Notes: generated by a model from the letters alone, not told the origin. Positions 1 through 8,244 are shown, counted from the stretch's first letter. The stretch is DNA of 64,000 nucleotides from Clostridiales bacterium (GCA_015243575.1 CP042469.1:372001-436000), one strand, 5' to 3'. Numbers and translations are program-made.

Positions 1-175
1 CCAAGGAAATACGGTTTCGCGAGGACGACTGATGCAATATCTTTGGGATGACGAAAGTTTTGTAGATGAAAATACATTAACGGTCAATGTCAATCGGCTG
101 CGGAAGAAGCTGTCTGAAATGGGAATGAGTGAAACCATTAAAACACGAAAGGGAGAAGGGTATCAATTGATATGA
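1..175 (+). CDS. Response regulator, OmpR/BceR type (C-terminal part)
   Basis: The reading frame is open from the left edge to a TGA at 173-175. It encodes about 57 residues of a winged-helix DNA-binding domain, recognisable by NTLTVNVNRLRKKL (recognition helix) and the terminal wing RKGEGYQLI, as in OmpR-family regulators. The receiver domain lies outside the window. The histidine kinase and a BceAB-type transporter follow directly, so this is most likely the BceR-like regulator of that transporter. An ATGA at 172-175 gives possible translational coupling to the kinase. Confidence 0.9.
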   Translation, partial: QGNTVSRGRLMQYLWDDESFVDENTLTVNVNRLRKKLSEMGMSETIKTRKGEGYQLI

Positions 176-207
176 CGATCATCAAAGGGAAAGGGGACTT
201 ACCACAT

Positions 208-1236
208 ATGATCTTAATCAATTATTTGAAAGAGAGATGGCTTTTCTATCTGTTTCTTACTTTCTTTTTTCTGTTTTCTTTCTTTGTCTATCGTTTTGAT
301 CAGAGATTCTATATGACTGAGTCCAACGCTGTTTATATCCTGGCGGGGTGGATTCTGCTTCTTGTCTTATTTTTTGCAGTTGATATTCTATTGCTTCGCG
401 CAAGCGAGGAAAAGTTCTATACCTATTGCAATCAAACTCCCGACGCAGATCCAGAAGAGATCTTCTTTCGCCCTGGAGATAGGAATAAAGCGGAATTGGT
501 GAGAAATGCATCGCTTGTATATCGGACCTATAAGGCGGAATCGGATGCAAGAGCAGCAGAAGAGATGGAGTTTATCACAAAATGGCTTCACGATGTAAAG
601 GTTCCTATCGCGGCGGCCAAGTTGATATTGGAGAGCCATGAAGAAAAATTACCTCGGGATTTTCAGCGAAATATGGATCGGGAGCTTTTTGCACTGGAAG
701 AGTCTGTGATGAGAGTGTTCTACGAAATGAAAAGCAACAGGTTCTCGGAAGATTATAAAATCGTAACAACAGGAACAAAAAAACTCATTTCCATGGCCCT
801 TAAGAACTACTCCAGTTTTTTTCAATATAAACAATTGTCTCTGTCGGTGGAAGGTGAGGATTATAAGGTTCTGACCGATGAAAAATGGAGCACTTATATT
901 CTTTCCCAGATCATTTCCAATGCGGTAAAGTACTCTGATGAAGGCGGGTCAGTTGTCATCAGTACGGAGAAAAAACAAGGGAAGGTCTTTCTTTCTGTTA
1001 AGAATTCGGGAAGGGGGATTTCAGAAGAGGATATCGGTCAAATTTTTAAGAAAGGTTATACTTCTGCTGAGGCGAGAAGCGGTGCTAAAGCAACCGGTTA
1101 CGGTCTTTATCTTTCAGCTAAGCTCTGCCGGCTTTTAGGCCATTCTTTGAAAGCGGAATCAAAATATGGTGAGTATGCTGTGTTTCATCTGATCTTCCCG
1201 GAGATCGATGCTTCACTAGATGTGACAAAAATGTAA
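208..1236 (+). CDS. Intramembrane-sensing histidine kinase, BceS-like
   Basis: This is a small sensor kinase with two N-terminal membrane segments (about residues 10-28 and 38-56) joined by a very short outside loop. That is the hallmark of intramembrane-sensing BceS kinases, which take their signal from the partner ABC transporter. The phospho-acceptor box is WLHDVKVPI, the N box is around SQIISNAVKYS, and the ATP lid has GRGISEEDIGQIF and GYGLYLS. An ATG at 172 overlaps the stop of the response regulator. The ATG at 208 is preferred because it has its own AAAGGGG site and gives the usual MI-x3-LKER start of the family. The function, sensing peptide antibiotics and phosphorylating the upstream regulator, is inferred from family and context. 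Confidence 0.87.
   Translation: MILINYLKERWLFYLFLTFFFLFSFFVYRFDQRFYMTESNAVYILAGWILLLVLFFAVDILLLRASEEKFYTYCNQTPDADPEEIFFRPGDRNKAELVRNASLVYRTYKAESDARAAEEMEFITKWLHDVKVPIAAAKLILESHEEKLPRDFQRNMDRELFALEESVMRVFYEMKSNRFSEDYKIVTTGTKKLISMALKNYSSFFQYKQLSLSVEGEDYKVLTDEKWSTYILSQIISNAVKYSDEGGSVVISTEKKQGKVFLSVKNSGRGISEEDIGQIFKKGYTSAEARSGAKATGYGLYLSAKLCRLLGHSLKAESKYGEYAVFHLIFPEIDASLDVTKM
1223..1236 (+). promoter_or_regulatory. BceR-type operator upstream of the bceAB-like genes
   Basis: TGACA-AAAA-TGTAA at 1223-1236 matches exactly the TNACA-N4-TGTAA pattern reported for regulators of Bce-like modules. It includes the stop codon of the kinase gene and lies about 100 bp before the ATPase start. Binding by the co-encoded regulator is inference. 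Confidence 0.6.
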
Positions 1237-1246
1237 GAATGCAAGG

Positions 1247-1275
1247 TTGCAATGTAAGTCCATTCGATTTTGTAT
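1247..1275 (+). promoter_or_regulatory. Candidate promoter of the bceAB-like operon
   Basis: A TTGCAA -35 box (1247-1252) is followed after 17 bp by a TTGTAT -10 box (1270-1275). The BceR-type operator ends 10 bp upstream of the -35 box, a typical activator position. A second possible -10 (TAGAAT, 1291-1296) lies downstream. Confidence 0.4.
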
Positions 1276-1336
1276 TGTGGTATTTCGGTATAGAATGATA
1301 GAGAATTCGAATTCCAGAAAACAATGGAGGGGTAAC

Positions 1337-2095
1337 ATGCAGATTTTAAAAGTAGAAAATATCAGCAAGGTATACGGTTCGAAAAAAAATTCTAATCATT
1401 ATACCGCACTGAAGAATATCAGCTTCGAGGTGAATCAGGGGGATTTTATCGGAGTAATGGGATCTTCCGGTTCCGGAAAGACTACGCTGCTCAACATTTT
1501 AGGCAGCCTGGACAAGCCTACGAGCGGAAGATTCTTTATGAACGGAAGCGAAGTGGGCGCGCTGAATCGGAATCAGTTAGCGAAGCACAGAATGGAGAAC
1601 ATTGGATTTATATTCCAGGATTACAACCTTTTGGAGACCATGACACTGAAAGAAAATATCATTCTTCCTCTAGCGCTTAGAGGAAAAGATACTGCCGCTA
1701 TCGAGGCAAAGGTATCCTCATTGGCGGAGAATCTGGGAATTAGCCATGTAATCGGAAAATATCCTTATGAAGTATCTGGAGGGGAGCAGCAGCGGGCGGC
1801 AGCCTGCCGTGCTTTGGTAAACGATCCAAAAGTAATATTGGCAGATGAACCTACCGGTAATCTTGATTCCAAGTCGGGAAAGGATTTGCTGAAACTGCTG
1901 ACCCAGATTAACACCGAGTTTGGAGCAACGATACTGATGGTAACCCATGATGTTTTTGCTGCCAGCTATTGCCGAAAAATCCTATTTATCAGGGATGGGG
2001 AGATTTATAACGAGCTGTATGGGGGCAGCGACAGAAAGCAGTTCTTTGATTCCATTATCAACGTGATGAGCATGCTGGGAGGAGGAGAAGGATGA
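1337..2095 (+). CDS. ABC transporter ATP-binding protein, BceA-like
   Basis: This 252-residue ATPase belongs to the MacB/LolD/BceA group. It has Walker A GSSGSGKTT, a Q-loop, signature VSGGEQQR, Walker B VILADEPTGNLD and a switch histidine (VTHD). The frame is open further upstream, but ATG 1337 is chosen because GGAGGGG lies just before it and the family starts with a short strand before the Walker A region. The gene overlaps the permease start by four bases, so the two subunits are translationally coupled. In Bce systems this pair removes bacitracin-like peptides from their lipid targets and also serves as the sensor; the exact drug is not predictable. Confidence 0.92.
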   Translation: MQILKVENISKVYGSKKNSNHYTALKNISFEVNQGDFIGVMGSSGSGKTTLLNILGSLDKPTSGRFFMNGSEVGALNRNQLAKHRMENIGFIFQDYNLLETMTLKENIILPLALRGKDTAAIEAKVSSLAENLGISHVIGKYPYEVSGGEQQRAAACRALVNDPKVILADEPTGNLDSKSGKDLLKLLTQINTEFGATILMVTHDVFAASYCRKILFIRDGEIYNELYGGSDRKQFFDSIINVMSMLGGGEG

Positions 2096-4056
2096 ATTTG
2101 TTTTCACTCGCAAGACGCAACATTCGGCTGAACGGGAAAAAATACAGTATGTACTTATTTTCCATGGGCTTTAGCGTTTTCACTGTATATACCTTCCTGG
2201 CACTGATGCGGAATGAAATCGTAAAGGCCGCCTTTCGATACGATGTAAGATATCAATCGTTACTCAGCAGTTTTGCGGTCATCATTCTAGTCTTTGTCCT
2301 ATTTTTTCTCATCAGTTCCAACAACAGTTTTATCAGAGCCAGAAAGAAAGAACTTTCAACCTACGCGTTGTTCGGTATGCCAAACAGGAGAATCGGGGGA
2401 CTTCTGTTTCTTGAAACGGCCCTCGTAGGGCTCGGAATGCTTGCTGCAGGGATTGGACTGGGGATCTTTTTTTCAAAGCTAATGGCTATGATATTGTTGG
2501 AAATGACCCTGGTAAACTTTGCCGGTAAAATTAACTTTTCCATAGATCCTGCAGCAGTCTATCAGACGGCGGTACTTTTTGGGGGGATTTTTTGTATTAT
2601 GGGACTTTCCGGATGGAGAGTTGTATCAAGGTTCGAACTGGTGGATCTTTTTAAGGCTGATAAGGTTTCTGAGAAGAAAAGCAAAGGCTCCACGGCGATT
2701 CTCATTCTGTCCGTTCTGCTGATGGGCGCAGGGTATTTCATCGCAGTCAACAAAAATCCCTATGTAGTGGTTGTCGGCTCAATACCGATTCTGATTCTTG
2801 TGATTCTGGGAACCTATCTTTTCTTCTGGGGCGGGCTTCCTAAGGTTTTAGGAATGGTAAAGCGGAAGAAGGCACTCTATTACAAGGGGGCAAACCTGAT
2901 CTCCGTTTCCGCTGTATCACACCGAATGAGATCTGTTGCATCGGTTATGGCTACCATTGCAGTGCTTTCAGCCGTAGCGGTAACGGCTGTGGCTACCGGA
3001 TTCACACTCTATGCAAATGCGGAACGCAATACTTACAGCAATGTGGGCTTTGATTTGACCTTCAAGAGCGGAGAGGAAACGGTTCAGGAGAGCATCTCGG
3101 AACTGCTGCGAAAGAATGATGTCAAGGTGCTTGTGGATGAGGAACTGCCTCTTTATGAGACGGACACCCCAAAGACTTCCATTGAAATGGATGGTATGCC
3201 GCTGCTTACGCCAGGAAACCCGGTTAGGGTTTATTCGGAAAGCGACTTTAGCAAACTGGTATCGCTATCCAAAACAGCTTTGGAAACAGCCAGCGTTGCT
3301 TCCGGTGAAGCACTCTTTCTATTTCCTTACTCACCGGATCGTGTTGAAGAAGCCATGATTGGTCAGGAACTTGATATGAGCGGGTTTGCAATCAAAGTGA
3401 CCGAAGTTGGACGATCGAATATTTCTGGTTTCGGGATGCTGAATACATTGGTACTGAATGACGGGGACTTTGCAAAACTTCTGGACGAGGGAAAACTGTC
3501 ACCTTCTTTCGTGGATGGTAAGGCGATTCACGCAGCAGTCTATAATTATGAAGGCGCACTGAAAAACAGGCAGCTGAATCAGGATCTGAAAACAGTGCTT
3601 GAAAGTCGAGGAGTCAAATACAGCACGGCTTATGGCTTGTATAACGAATCCATGGAGACGTTTGGACTGATCTGCTTTATCGGGTTTTTTATGAGCGGGG
3701 TATTCATTCTGATGACGGCAAGTCTCCTTTATTTCAAGCAAATCATGGCGGCGGAAGAGGAACGGCATCAGTATCGAACACTGAGGAGAATCGGACTTGA
3801 CGTCAGGACGGAGCGGCAGGTGGTGCGGCGCAGGCTTTTGCCCGTGTTCTTTATCCCGCTTGCAATGGGAATTCTTCACAGTGTGTTCGCAATGAAAACG
3901 GCGGATACGGTTGTGTTTTCACATATGATTCCGGCAACCAATTCATACCTTTATGTCCTAGGCTTTTCGGCAGTTATGTACGGAGTCTATGGGCTGGTAT
4001 ACGCAATCTTTTATTGGATTACGAAATCTCAATACGGTAGGATTGTCCGAAGCTGA
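2092..4056 (+). CDS. ABC transporter permease, BceB-like (FtsX family)
   Basis: This 654-residue permease has the BceB layout: an N-terminal helix, several helices with an FtsX-like core, a large outside domain of about 200 residues (roughly 310-515) between helices, and a C-terminal helix bundle. The large outside domain is the part that detects peptides in this family. It is the last gene of a regulator-kinase-ATPase-permease module and is followed by a terminator. Its partners are the BceA-like ATPase and the BceS-like kinase. Length and gene order fit the family well. Confidence 0.9.
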   Translation: MNLFSLARRNIRLNGKKYSMYLFSMGFSVFTVYTFLALMRNEIVKAAFRYDVRYQSLLSSFAVIILVFVLFFLISSNNSFIRARKKELSTYALFGMPNRRIGGLLFLETALVGLGMLAAGIGLGIFFSKLMAMILLEMTLVNFAGKINFSIDPAAVYQTAVLFGGIFCIMGLSGWRVVSRFELVDLFKADKVSEKKSKGSTAILILSVLLMGAGYFIAVNKNPYVVVVGSIPILILVILGTYLFFWGGLPKVLGMVKRKKALYYKGANLISVSAVSHRMRSVASVMATIAVLSAVAVTAVATGFTLYANAERNTYSNVGFDLTFKSGEETVQESISELLRKNDVKVLVDEELPLYETDTPKTSIEMDGMPLLTPGNPVRVYSESDFSKLVSLSKTALETASVASGEALFLFPYSPDRVEEAMIGQELDMSGFAIKVTEVGRSNISGFGMLNTLVLNDGDFAKLLDEGKLSPSFVDGKAIHAAVYNYEGALKNRQLNQDLKTVLESRGVKYSTAYGLYNESMETFGLICFIGFFMSGVFILMTASLLYFKQIMAAEEERHQYRTLRRIGLDVRTERQVVRRRLLPVFFIPLAMGILHSVFAMKTADTVVFSHMIPATNSYLYVLGFSAVMYGVYGLVYAIFYWITKSQYGRIVRS

Positions 4057-4104
4057 TTCAAACAATGTGCAGGTGAATAAATTCCCTGTCGAATCGTGAG
4101 GAGC

Positions 4105-4150
4105 AAAGATTCCCTGGCGAAAGCAACGCCATGGGAATCTTTCTTCTTTT
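4105..4150 (+). terminator. Rho-independent terminator after the bceAB-like genes
   Basis: A long hairpin with arms AAAGATTCCC.TGGCG (4105-4119) and CGCCATGGGAATCTTT (4127-4142), with one bulged base and a seven-base loop, is followed by CTTCTTTT. Confidence 0.75.
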
Positions 4151-4179
4151 GCTCCGCTTAATAAATTTTATTTCCGCCT

Positions 4180-4518
4180 TTAATACCCCAGATAAATCAG
4201 ATAGATTACTTGACCGGGCCAGATGACGTTGGGATTTTTAATCTGCGGATTCTGGGAAACAACTTTTTGGTAATCCAGTTTAAATCGATTGGCGATGCCA
4301 AAAATAGAATCATCCGGCTGGACCACATATTCGATGTATCCTTCCGCGGGAAGGGCAATTATGTCGTGACCCGGGATCTCTAACGTCATTCCGGGATAAA
4401 CGGGGACCGAATACAGTACGGGATTTGCTTTCATCATTTCGTTTTCGGAAACGCCGAAGCGGGAAGCGATGGTATCAATTGTTTCCCAAGTCTCCCATGG
4501 CTGTACGATGTACTTCAT
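4180..4518 (-). CDS. Small protein with two LysM domains
   Basis: This 112-residue protein is almost entirely two LysM repeats. The first (about 3-51) contains ETWETIDTIASRFGV and ends in YPGMTLEIPG. The second (about 62-110) contains PDDSIFGIANRFKL and ends in WPGQVIYLIYLGY. LysM binds N-acetylglucosamine of peptidoglycan or cortex. There is no signal peptide, so a spore-coat or cortex role, as known for SafA-like LysM proteins, is possible but not shown. An AAGGAGT site precedes the ATG. The gene stands alone. Confidence 0.85.
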   Translation of the reverse strand: MKYIVQPWETWETIDTIASRFGVSENEMMKANPVLYSVPVYPGMTLEIPGHDIIALPAEGYIEYVVQPDDSIFGIANRFKLDYQKVVSQNPQIKNPNVIWPGQVIYLIYLGY

Positions 4519-4734
4519 TTATAACCAACTCCTTTTCGTATGCCGCTCAATCCACTTGGCAGATTGGTGACGGATGCATGCGAAGAAATCACGAATCACT
4601 GAATCAAGTAGATTCCTTCTGCTATTGTATAATATTCAGCCTGCAGAAATCCGTCTCTGCCAAATCCCTGTTTTCTTTTGCAGAAGCATAAAATTTTCAT
4701 CATTTTTCATATACTTTTAACGTAGTTTTAATGG

Positions 4735-4758
4735 TATAATATTTCAATGTGTTATAAT
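4735..4758 (+). promoter_or_regulatory. Candidate -10 elements before the PAP2 phosphatase gene
   Basis: Two TATAAT hexamers at 4735-4740 and 4753-4758 lie 35-55 bp before the gene, but neither has a good -35 box. The rest of the 4519-4792 gap shows no further gene or structure. Confidence 0.3.
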
Positions 4759-4792
4759 AGAGAAAAAAGGACTTTGCAAAAGGAGGCAATAG

Positions 4793-5356
4793 ATGGCGAA
4801 AGCGTTTCGATATATACTTCAAGGAGATGAGACAATCTTCCATTTTATAAACAGCAAGGTAAAATGCAGAATTTTGGATGTTCTTATGCCCATAGTCACA
4901 CATTTGGGCAGTGCCTGTTTTACGATTGTTTTCGCACTTGCGGCACTTTACACCTATTGGAAGACAGAACGTGTGATTGCTGTTTATGCTGCGACTTCTC
5001 TGGCATCTAGCCATATTATCATTCATTTTATTAAAAAGGCTGTAGACAGACCAAGACCGAACATAACGCTGAGCAATGTACATACGTTCAATATACCACT
5101 ATATAATTATTCCTTCCCATCAGGTCATACTACAGCAGCATTTTCCGTGGCTGTTTCGGCAGCTTTTCTTTTGCCGGCATTTGCTACCATCGCAATAATA
5201 TTAGCCGCTTTGGTTGGATTTTCAAGAATCTATTTGGGCGTTCACTATCCTACGGATGTGATCATTGGTGCCTTTATCGGAAGCACCACTGCAATGTTTG
5301 TAAAATCAATTCTGGATTATTACTTCTATACTGGCTCCTCTATTATTATTACATAG
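4793..5356 (+). CDS. PAP2-family phosphatase, undecaprenyl-pyrophosphatase type
   Basis: This 187-residue membrane phosphatase carries the three PAP2 signatures: KKAVDRPRP (about 82-90), PSGHT (about 109-113) and SRIYLGVHYPTDV (about 144-156). The histidines of the second and third motifs are the nucleophile and acid/base. About five or six membrane segments are visible. Small bacterial PAP2 proteins of this size (BcrC, PgpB) dephosphorylate undecaprenyl pyrophosphate or related lipids. Recycling of the cell-wall lipid carrier would fit the bacitracin-type module upstream, though the two are separated by a convergent gene. AAAGGAGG precedes the start. Confidence 0.87.
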   Translation: MAKAFRYILQGDETIFHFINSKVKCRILDVLMPIVTHLGSACFTIVFALAALYTYWKTERVIAVYAATSLASSHIIIHFIKKAVDRPRPNITLSNVHTFNIPLYNYSFPSGHTTAAFSVAVSAAFLLPAFATIAIILAALVGFSRIYLGVHYPTDVIIGAFIGSTTAMFVKSILDYYFYTGSSIIIT

Positions 5357-5398
5357 TTCCTTTTGGTTCTTGGTAAAGTAATACGGTGTTGATCCCAA

Positions 5399-5434
5399 TA
5401 AAAAAGACGCATGGAAATGCGTTTTTTGTTTTTG
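5399..5434 (+). terminator. Terminator after the PAP2 gene
   Basis: ACGCAT-GGAA-ATGCGT forms the stem (5407-5422), extended by A-T pairs and followed by TTTTTGTTTTTG. Confidence 0.75.
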
Positions 5435-5462
5435 TTGCCATCTTATTTTTGTTGCCATATTA
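5429..5462. repeat. 17-bp tandem repeat, two copies
   Basis: TTTTTGTTGCCATCTTA (5429-5445) is repeated directly as TTTTTGTTGCCATATTA (5446-5462), one base different. It begins in the U-run of the terminator. No function is evident. Confidence 0.6.
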
Positions 5463-5527
5463 TTTCCATTGGTCTGCTGCAGAAGAACTGACTGCTGCTT
5501 CTGACATTTGCACCGCAATGCGATGAA

Positions 5528-6121
5528 CTACAGCGCGATTTTGAAATCCAGTTCGCTTCTTTGTGCTCTGATTTCCACAATAGTTTTAATCTGAAACCAA
5601 TTCTTTACACGTGATACGTTATGGGGCAGTTTGCCTTTGTTATAGCTGCAGTCGATGAGAAGAACATCAAAGCCGGCTTTGGCAAGCTGAAGTGCGTTCG
5701 AATAATTATCCTCGATAAATAGGTCTGATTGCAGTTCTCTGGCTCTATCGACTTTATAGTGACTTCCCAGCAGGGAGATGGTATCAAGTGGCATTTGATG
5801 TTCGGCAAGCCACTCCATGCTGACCCCTCGCATCTCTTCCTCTCTTGCGGTTACAAAATGGATATTGTGCTCTTGATAAAACTTCTTAAGAACTTCACTG
5901 GCACCAAATCTGGCTTCCGCTTCCCTGTGCAGCAATTTGCCGTAAAGGTTATAGAATTCGTTATAGTCATCTTCTGAGATATCCAAGACCCTGTGGATTT
6001 CATATACACTAACATCATCAGGGGTTACCTGTTTTCCGAAGTACCTGTTTGCCCTGTTCAGCCAATAAAACGGTTCGGTAACCGTTCCATCAATATCAAT
6101 ACATAAATTTAATTTCTGCAT
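5528..6121 (-). CDS. HAD-family 5'-nucleotidase (NT5C/YqfW-like)
   Basis: The protein (197 residues) begins with the HAD nucleophile motif CIDIDGTVTEP near its N-terminus and has later motifs FVTAREEE (motif II) and SDLFIEDNYSNA (motif IV with acidic residues). It resembles the putative deoxyribonucleotidase family NT5C (Bacillus YqfW). Its predicted role is dephosphorylation of nucleoside monophosphates in the cytosol; the substrate is not proven. Start 6121 is chosen over an ATG 33 bases upstream because AAGGAGG lies about seven bases before it and the HAD motif then falls at the usual distance. Confidence 0.8.
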   Translation of the reverse strand: MQKLNLCIDIDGTVTEPFYWLNRANRYFGKQVTPDDVSVYEIHRVLDISEDDYNEFYNLYGKLLHREAEARFGASEVLKKFYQEHNIHFVTAREEEMRGVSMEWLAEHQMPLDTISLLGSHYKVDRARELQSDLFIEDNYSNALQLAKAGFDVLLIDCSYNKGKLPHNVSRVKNWFQIKTIVEIRAQRSELDFKIAL

Positions 6122-6234
6122 TCTTTTTCCTCCTTTTTCTTTGTTTCTTTTCATTTCTTTTTCATTATATCGGGTTTCTATTAAGGATGTATGAGGTCAA
6201 TGTAAAGATTTTGTTAAAAAAGTCAAAAAACATA

Positions 6235-6263
6235 TTGACTAATTTAAATAGATATGGTATATA
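6235..6263 (+). promoter_or_regulatory. Sigma-A promoter of hsp20
   Basis: TTGACT (6235-6240), 17 bp spacer, TATATA (6258-6263). The CIRCE element begins five bases after the -10 box, so HrcA binding would cover the start site. Confidence 0.8.
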
Positions 6264-6267
6264 AGAA

Positions 6268-6294
6268 TTAGCACTCACTTGAATAGAGTGCTAA
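6268..6294 (+). promoter_or_regulatory. CIRCE operator (HrcA binding site)
   Basis: TTAGCACTC-N9-GAGTGCTAA is a perfect match to the CIRCE consensus, the operator of the heat-shock repressor HrcA. It lies 43 bp before the hsp20 start. Confidence 0.96.
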
Positions 6295-6336
6295 CAAAAT
6301 ATCGAAGATATACAAGATGGAAAGGAGTTGTTAATC

Positions 6337-6783
6337 ATGACCGGATTGGTACCATTTAACAGGAGGAACACGAATCTGCTAAGCACGGGGTTTGAAGATT
6401 TTTACAACATGCTTGACGACTTTTTCAGCGATAATTTGTCGCCAAGAAGGAGCCTGGTCAAAGATACGTTCAAAATTAATGTGCAGGAGAATGATACAGA
6501 GTATTTCATTGAGGCAGAACTCCCCGGTGTGAATAAAGAGGAAATTGAGATTGACTTAACCGATGGCAGACTCAGCATCTCAGTGAAGAAAGAGGAGAAT
6601 CTCAACGAAGAGAAGAAAAACTACATTCACAGAGAAAGCAGATACAGTTCGATGAGCAGAAGTATCTATCTTGCTGACGCAGAAAACAAAGGAATCAAAG
6701 CGAAGCTTGACAACGGAGTTTTGAATATCTCCATCCCGAGGCAGGAGAAATTTACTAAAACTGCAAAAATTGAAATCGAGTAG
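6337..6783 (+). CDS. Small heat-shock protein, Hsp20/alpha-crystallin family
   Basis: This 148-residue chaperone holds unfolding proteins in a refoldable state in the cytosol. The alpha-crystallin domain spans about 42-135, with ELPGVNKEEIEI and the closing DNGVLNISIPR typical of the family, followed by a short C-terminal tail. ATG 6337 is chosen over an in-frame TTG at 6328 because AAAGGAG (6321-6327) is best spaced for it. It is a single-gene unit under a CIRCE element and thus likely repressed by HrcA and induced by heat or misfolding. Confidence 0.95.
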   Translation: MTGLVPFNRRNTNLLSTGFEDFYNMLDDFFSDNLSPRRSLVKDTFKINVQENDTEYFIEAELPGVNKEEIEIDLTDGRLSISVKKEENLNEEKKNYIHRESRYSSMSRSIYLADAENKGIKAKLDNGVLNISIPRQEKFTKTAKIEIE

Positions 6784-6836
6784 TAGCGAGAAAATTCTAA
6801 AGGAAAGTTTGAAATCTATCAGTCCAATAAGAAGTG

Positions 6837-6880
6837 AAAACACGAAGCGCAGTAGCTTGCCCTATGCGCTTCGTGTTTTC
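6837..6880 (+). terminator. Terminator after hsp20
   Basis: Arms AAAACACGAAGCGCA and TGCGCTTCGTGTTTT enclose a 13-base loop, ending in a short T-run. The stretch 6881-7068 beyond it shows no gene or clear signal. Confidence 0.7.
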
Positions 6881-7068
6881 TATGACAGGAAATATTATTT
6901 TAGATACAAAATGAGGCTCATCAAGGAAAACCAAGATTACTTTTGCAGGTGGTCCGCAAAAATGAGATTGTAAATCTCTGCTGGGAAAGCTATGATAGAT
7001 AAAAAAGGAATCAAAACTGTGAAGCAGTTTTGAAAATGAAATCTATTAAGAAGAGGAAGGTGTTAATA

Positions 7069-7431
7069 ATGAGCTATTTATGGACGACTATTACTGTGAA
7101 GGACCTGGATGAATCCCTCACATTTTATCAGGAAATCGTAGGCTTGCCTTTAAATGCAAGGTTTCAGGCAGGACCGGAAACGGAGATTGCTTTCTTAGGA
7201 GATGGTGAAACAAAAGTTGAGCTCATCACATACAAAGGAAAAGATGCAGCACCGGTAGGAACGGGAATTTCGCTTGGCTTTTCCGTAGTTTCACTTGAGG
7301 ATAAAATCACGTTTCTGAAAGAAATGGGGATTGGTATTGATGGAGAGATCATTTCCCCCAACCCTCATGCCAGGTTTTTCTTTATTCAGGACCCCAATGG
7401 GCTGCGCATCCAGTTTGTGGAACAAAAATAG
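7069..7431 (+). CDS. VOC-superfamily (glyoxalase/bleomycin-resistance-like) protein
   Basis: This is a 120-residue single-domain protein of the vicinal-oxygen-chelate fold. It starts TTITVKDLDESLTFYQEIVGLP and ends with FFIQDPNGLRIQFVE, the two conserved ends of the fold. Such proteins bind a metal and act as lyases, isomerases or drug-binding proteins; the substrate cannot be told. ATG 7069 is preferred to ATG 7030 because an AGGAAGG site lies before it and the fold begins at once. It ends two bases from the convergent mobA gene. Confidence 0.75.
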   Translation: MSYLWTTITVKDLDESLTFYQEIVGLPLNARFQAGPETEIAFLGDGETKVELITYKGKDAAPVGTGISLGFSVVSLEDKITFLKEMGIGIDGEIISPNPHARFFFIQDPNGLRIQFVEQK

Positions 7432-7433
7432 AA

Positions 7434-8015
7434 TTACTTCAGGCAGAACGCTTCATACTCCATGGGATCATTAATGTTTCGGAAGAAGACTTGAGGATCA
7501 CCGAAGCCGCTCAGTTCAGATCCGGGTATCTCTTTGATCCGTATCATGGAATAGAATCTCGTAATTTTGCGAAGATCATTTTCCAGACAGTATCTTATGG
7601 GGTCGATGCAGGTTTTGCTGTACACGCTGCATAGGGGCTGGTACTGATCCTCAAATTTCGGCACAACTGCATCATATCCCTCGGCTTGACTGGCAAGATA
7701 AAGGAGCAGCTGAGAATTGATAAAGGGCATATCACATGGAACTACGATGCTGTACGCATTGCTTGCATGGGTGAGACCGGAATGGATACCGCTTAAAGGC
7801 CCCATTTGCGGGATAATATCTGTTACGGTTCTTACCCCTAGGGCGGCGTAATCTTCCGGCGTGTTGGAAACAATCAGGACTTCGTCAAATACGGCTACTT
7901 GACTGAGAATAATTTCAATGAGACGTTTCCCTCCCATTTTCAGGAGGGCTTTATTATTTCTGTTCATCCGGCTGCTGAATCCGCCGGCAAGAATAATTGC
8001 GGTTGCTGCTGTCAT
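7434..8015 (-). CDS. mobA: Molybdenum cofactor guanylyltransferase MobA
   Basis: MobA transfers GMP from GTP to molybdopterin to form the guanine-dinucleotide cofactor used by DMSO-reductase-type enzymes. The N-terminal nucleotide-binding signature IILAGGFSSRMNRNNKALL is clear (the usual glycine after RM is asparagine here). IVPCDMPF contains the metal-binding aspartate. At 193 residues it has normal length. Its promoter region is shared with the divergent P-loop gene and contains a 27-bp element also found before the LysR gene, which ties it to the reductase operon downstream. Confidence 0.92.
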   Translation of the reverse strand: MTAATAIILAGGFSSRMNRNNKALLKMGGKRLIEIILSQVAVFDEVLIVSNTPEDYAALGVRTVTDIIPQMGPLSGIHSGLTHASNAYSIVVPCDMPFINSQLLLYLASQAEGYDAVVPKFEDQYQPLCSVYSKTCIDPIRYCLENDLRKITRFYSMIRIKEIPGSELSGFGDPQVFFRNINDPMEYEAFCLK

Positions 8016-8077
8016 AATAACTCCCTGTAACCATCGGTTCTATGAATCACATCATGATTTCACGTAACCTTAATGCG

Positions 8078-8104
8078 CGATAGGAACCGTTTATGGGTAT
8101 AAGT
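8078..8104 (+). promoter_or_regulatory. Candidate LysR operator, copy 1
   Basis: The element at 8078-8104 matches the one at 17775-17801 in 21 of 27 bases, including an identical TTATGGGTATAAGT block and ATAGGA-N-C. The left half has the T-N11-A spacing of LysR-type sites (ATA-N9-TAT). It lies between mobA and the divergent P-loop gene, roughly 58 bp before the expected start of the latter. Assignment to the LysR protein in this window is inference. Confidence 0.55.
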
Positions 8105-8128
8105 TTTTACAATGTGTTATTTTCAAGG

Positions 8129-8149
8129 CCCCATGTTATAATGATGGGG
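8129..8149 (+). promoter_or_regulatory. -10 region inside an inverted repeat
   Basis: A TATAAT hexamer (8137-8142) sits inside the inverted repeat CCCCAT-N9-ATGGGG. No good -35 box is present, which fits an activator-dependent promoter for the gene at 8245. The repeat could be a repressor site or a 5'-end hairpin. Confidence 0.4.
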
Positions 8150-8244
8150 TACAAAATAATCCGGAATTGCTATATTGTAAGTATTCTTTGCAGACGTGAA
8201 ATTGGGTCTGCTTTTTGTTATAACTGCGAAACGAGGAGAGCTTG

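Noticed and set aside
6881-7068. Possible structured RNA between hsp20 and the VOC gene
   Set aside because: Short complementary segments exist, but no tRNA-like or known riboswitch pattern could be built.
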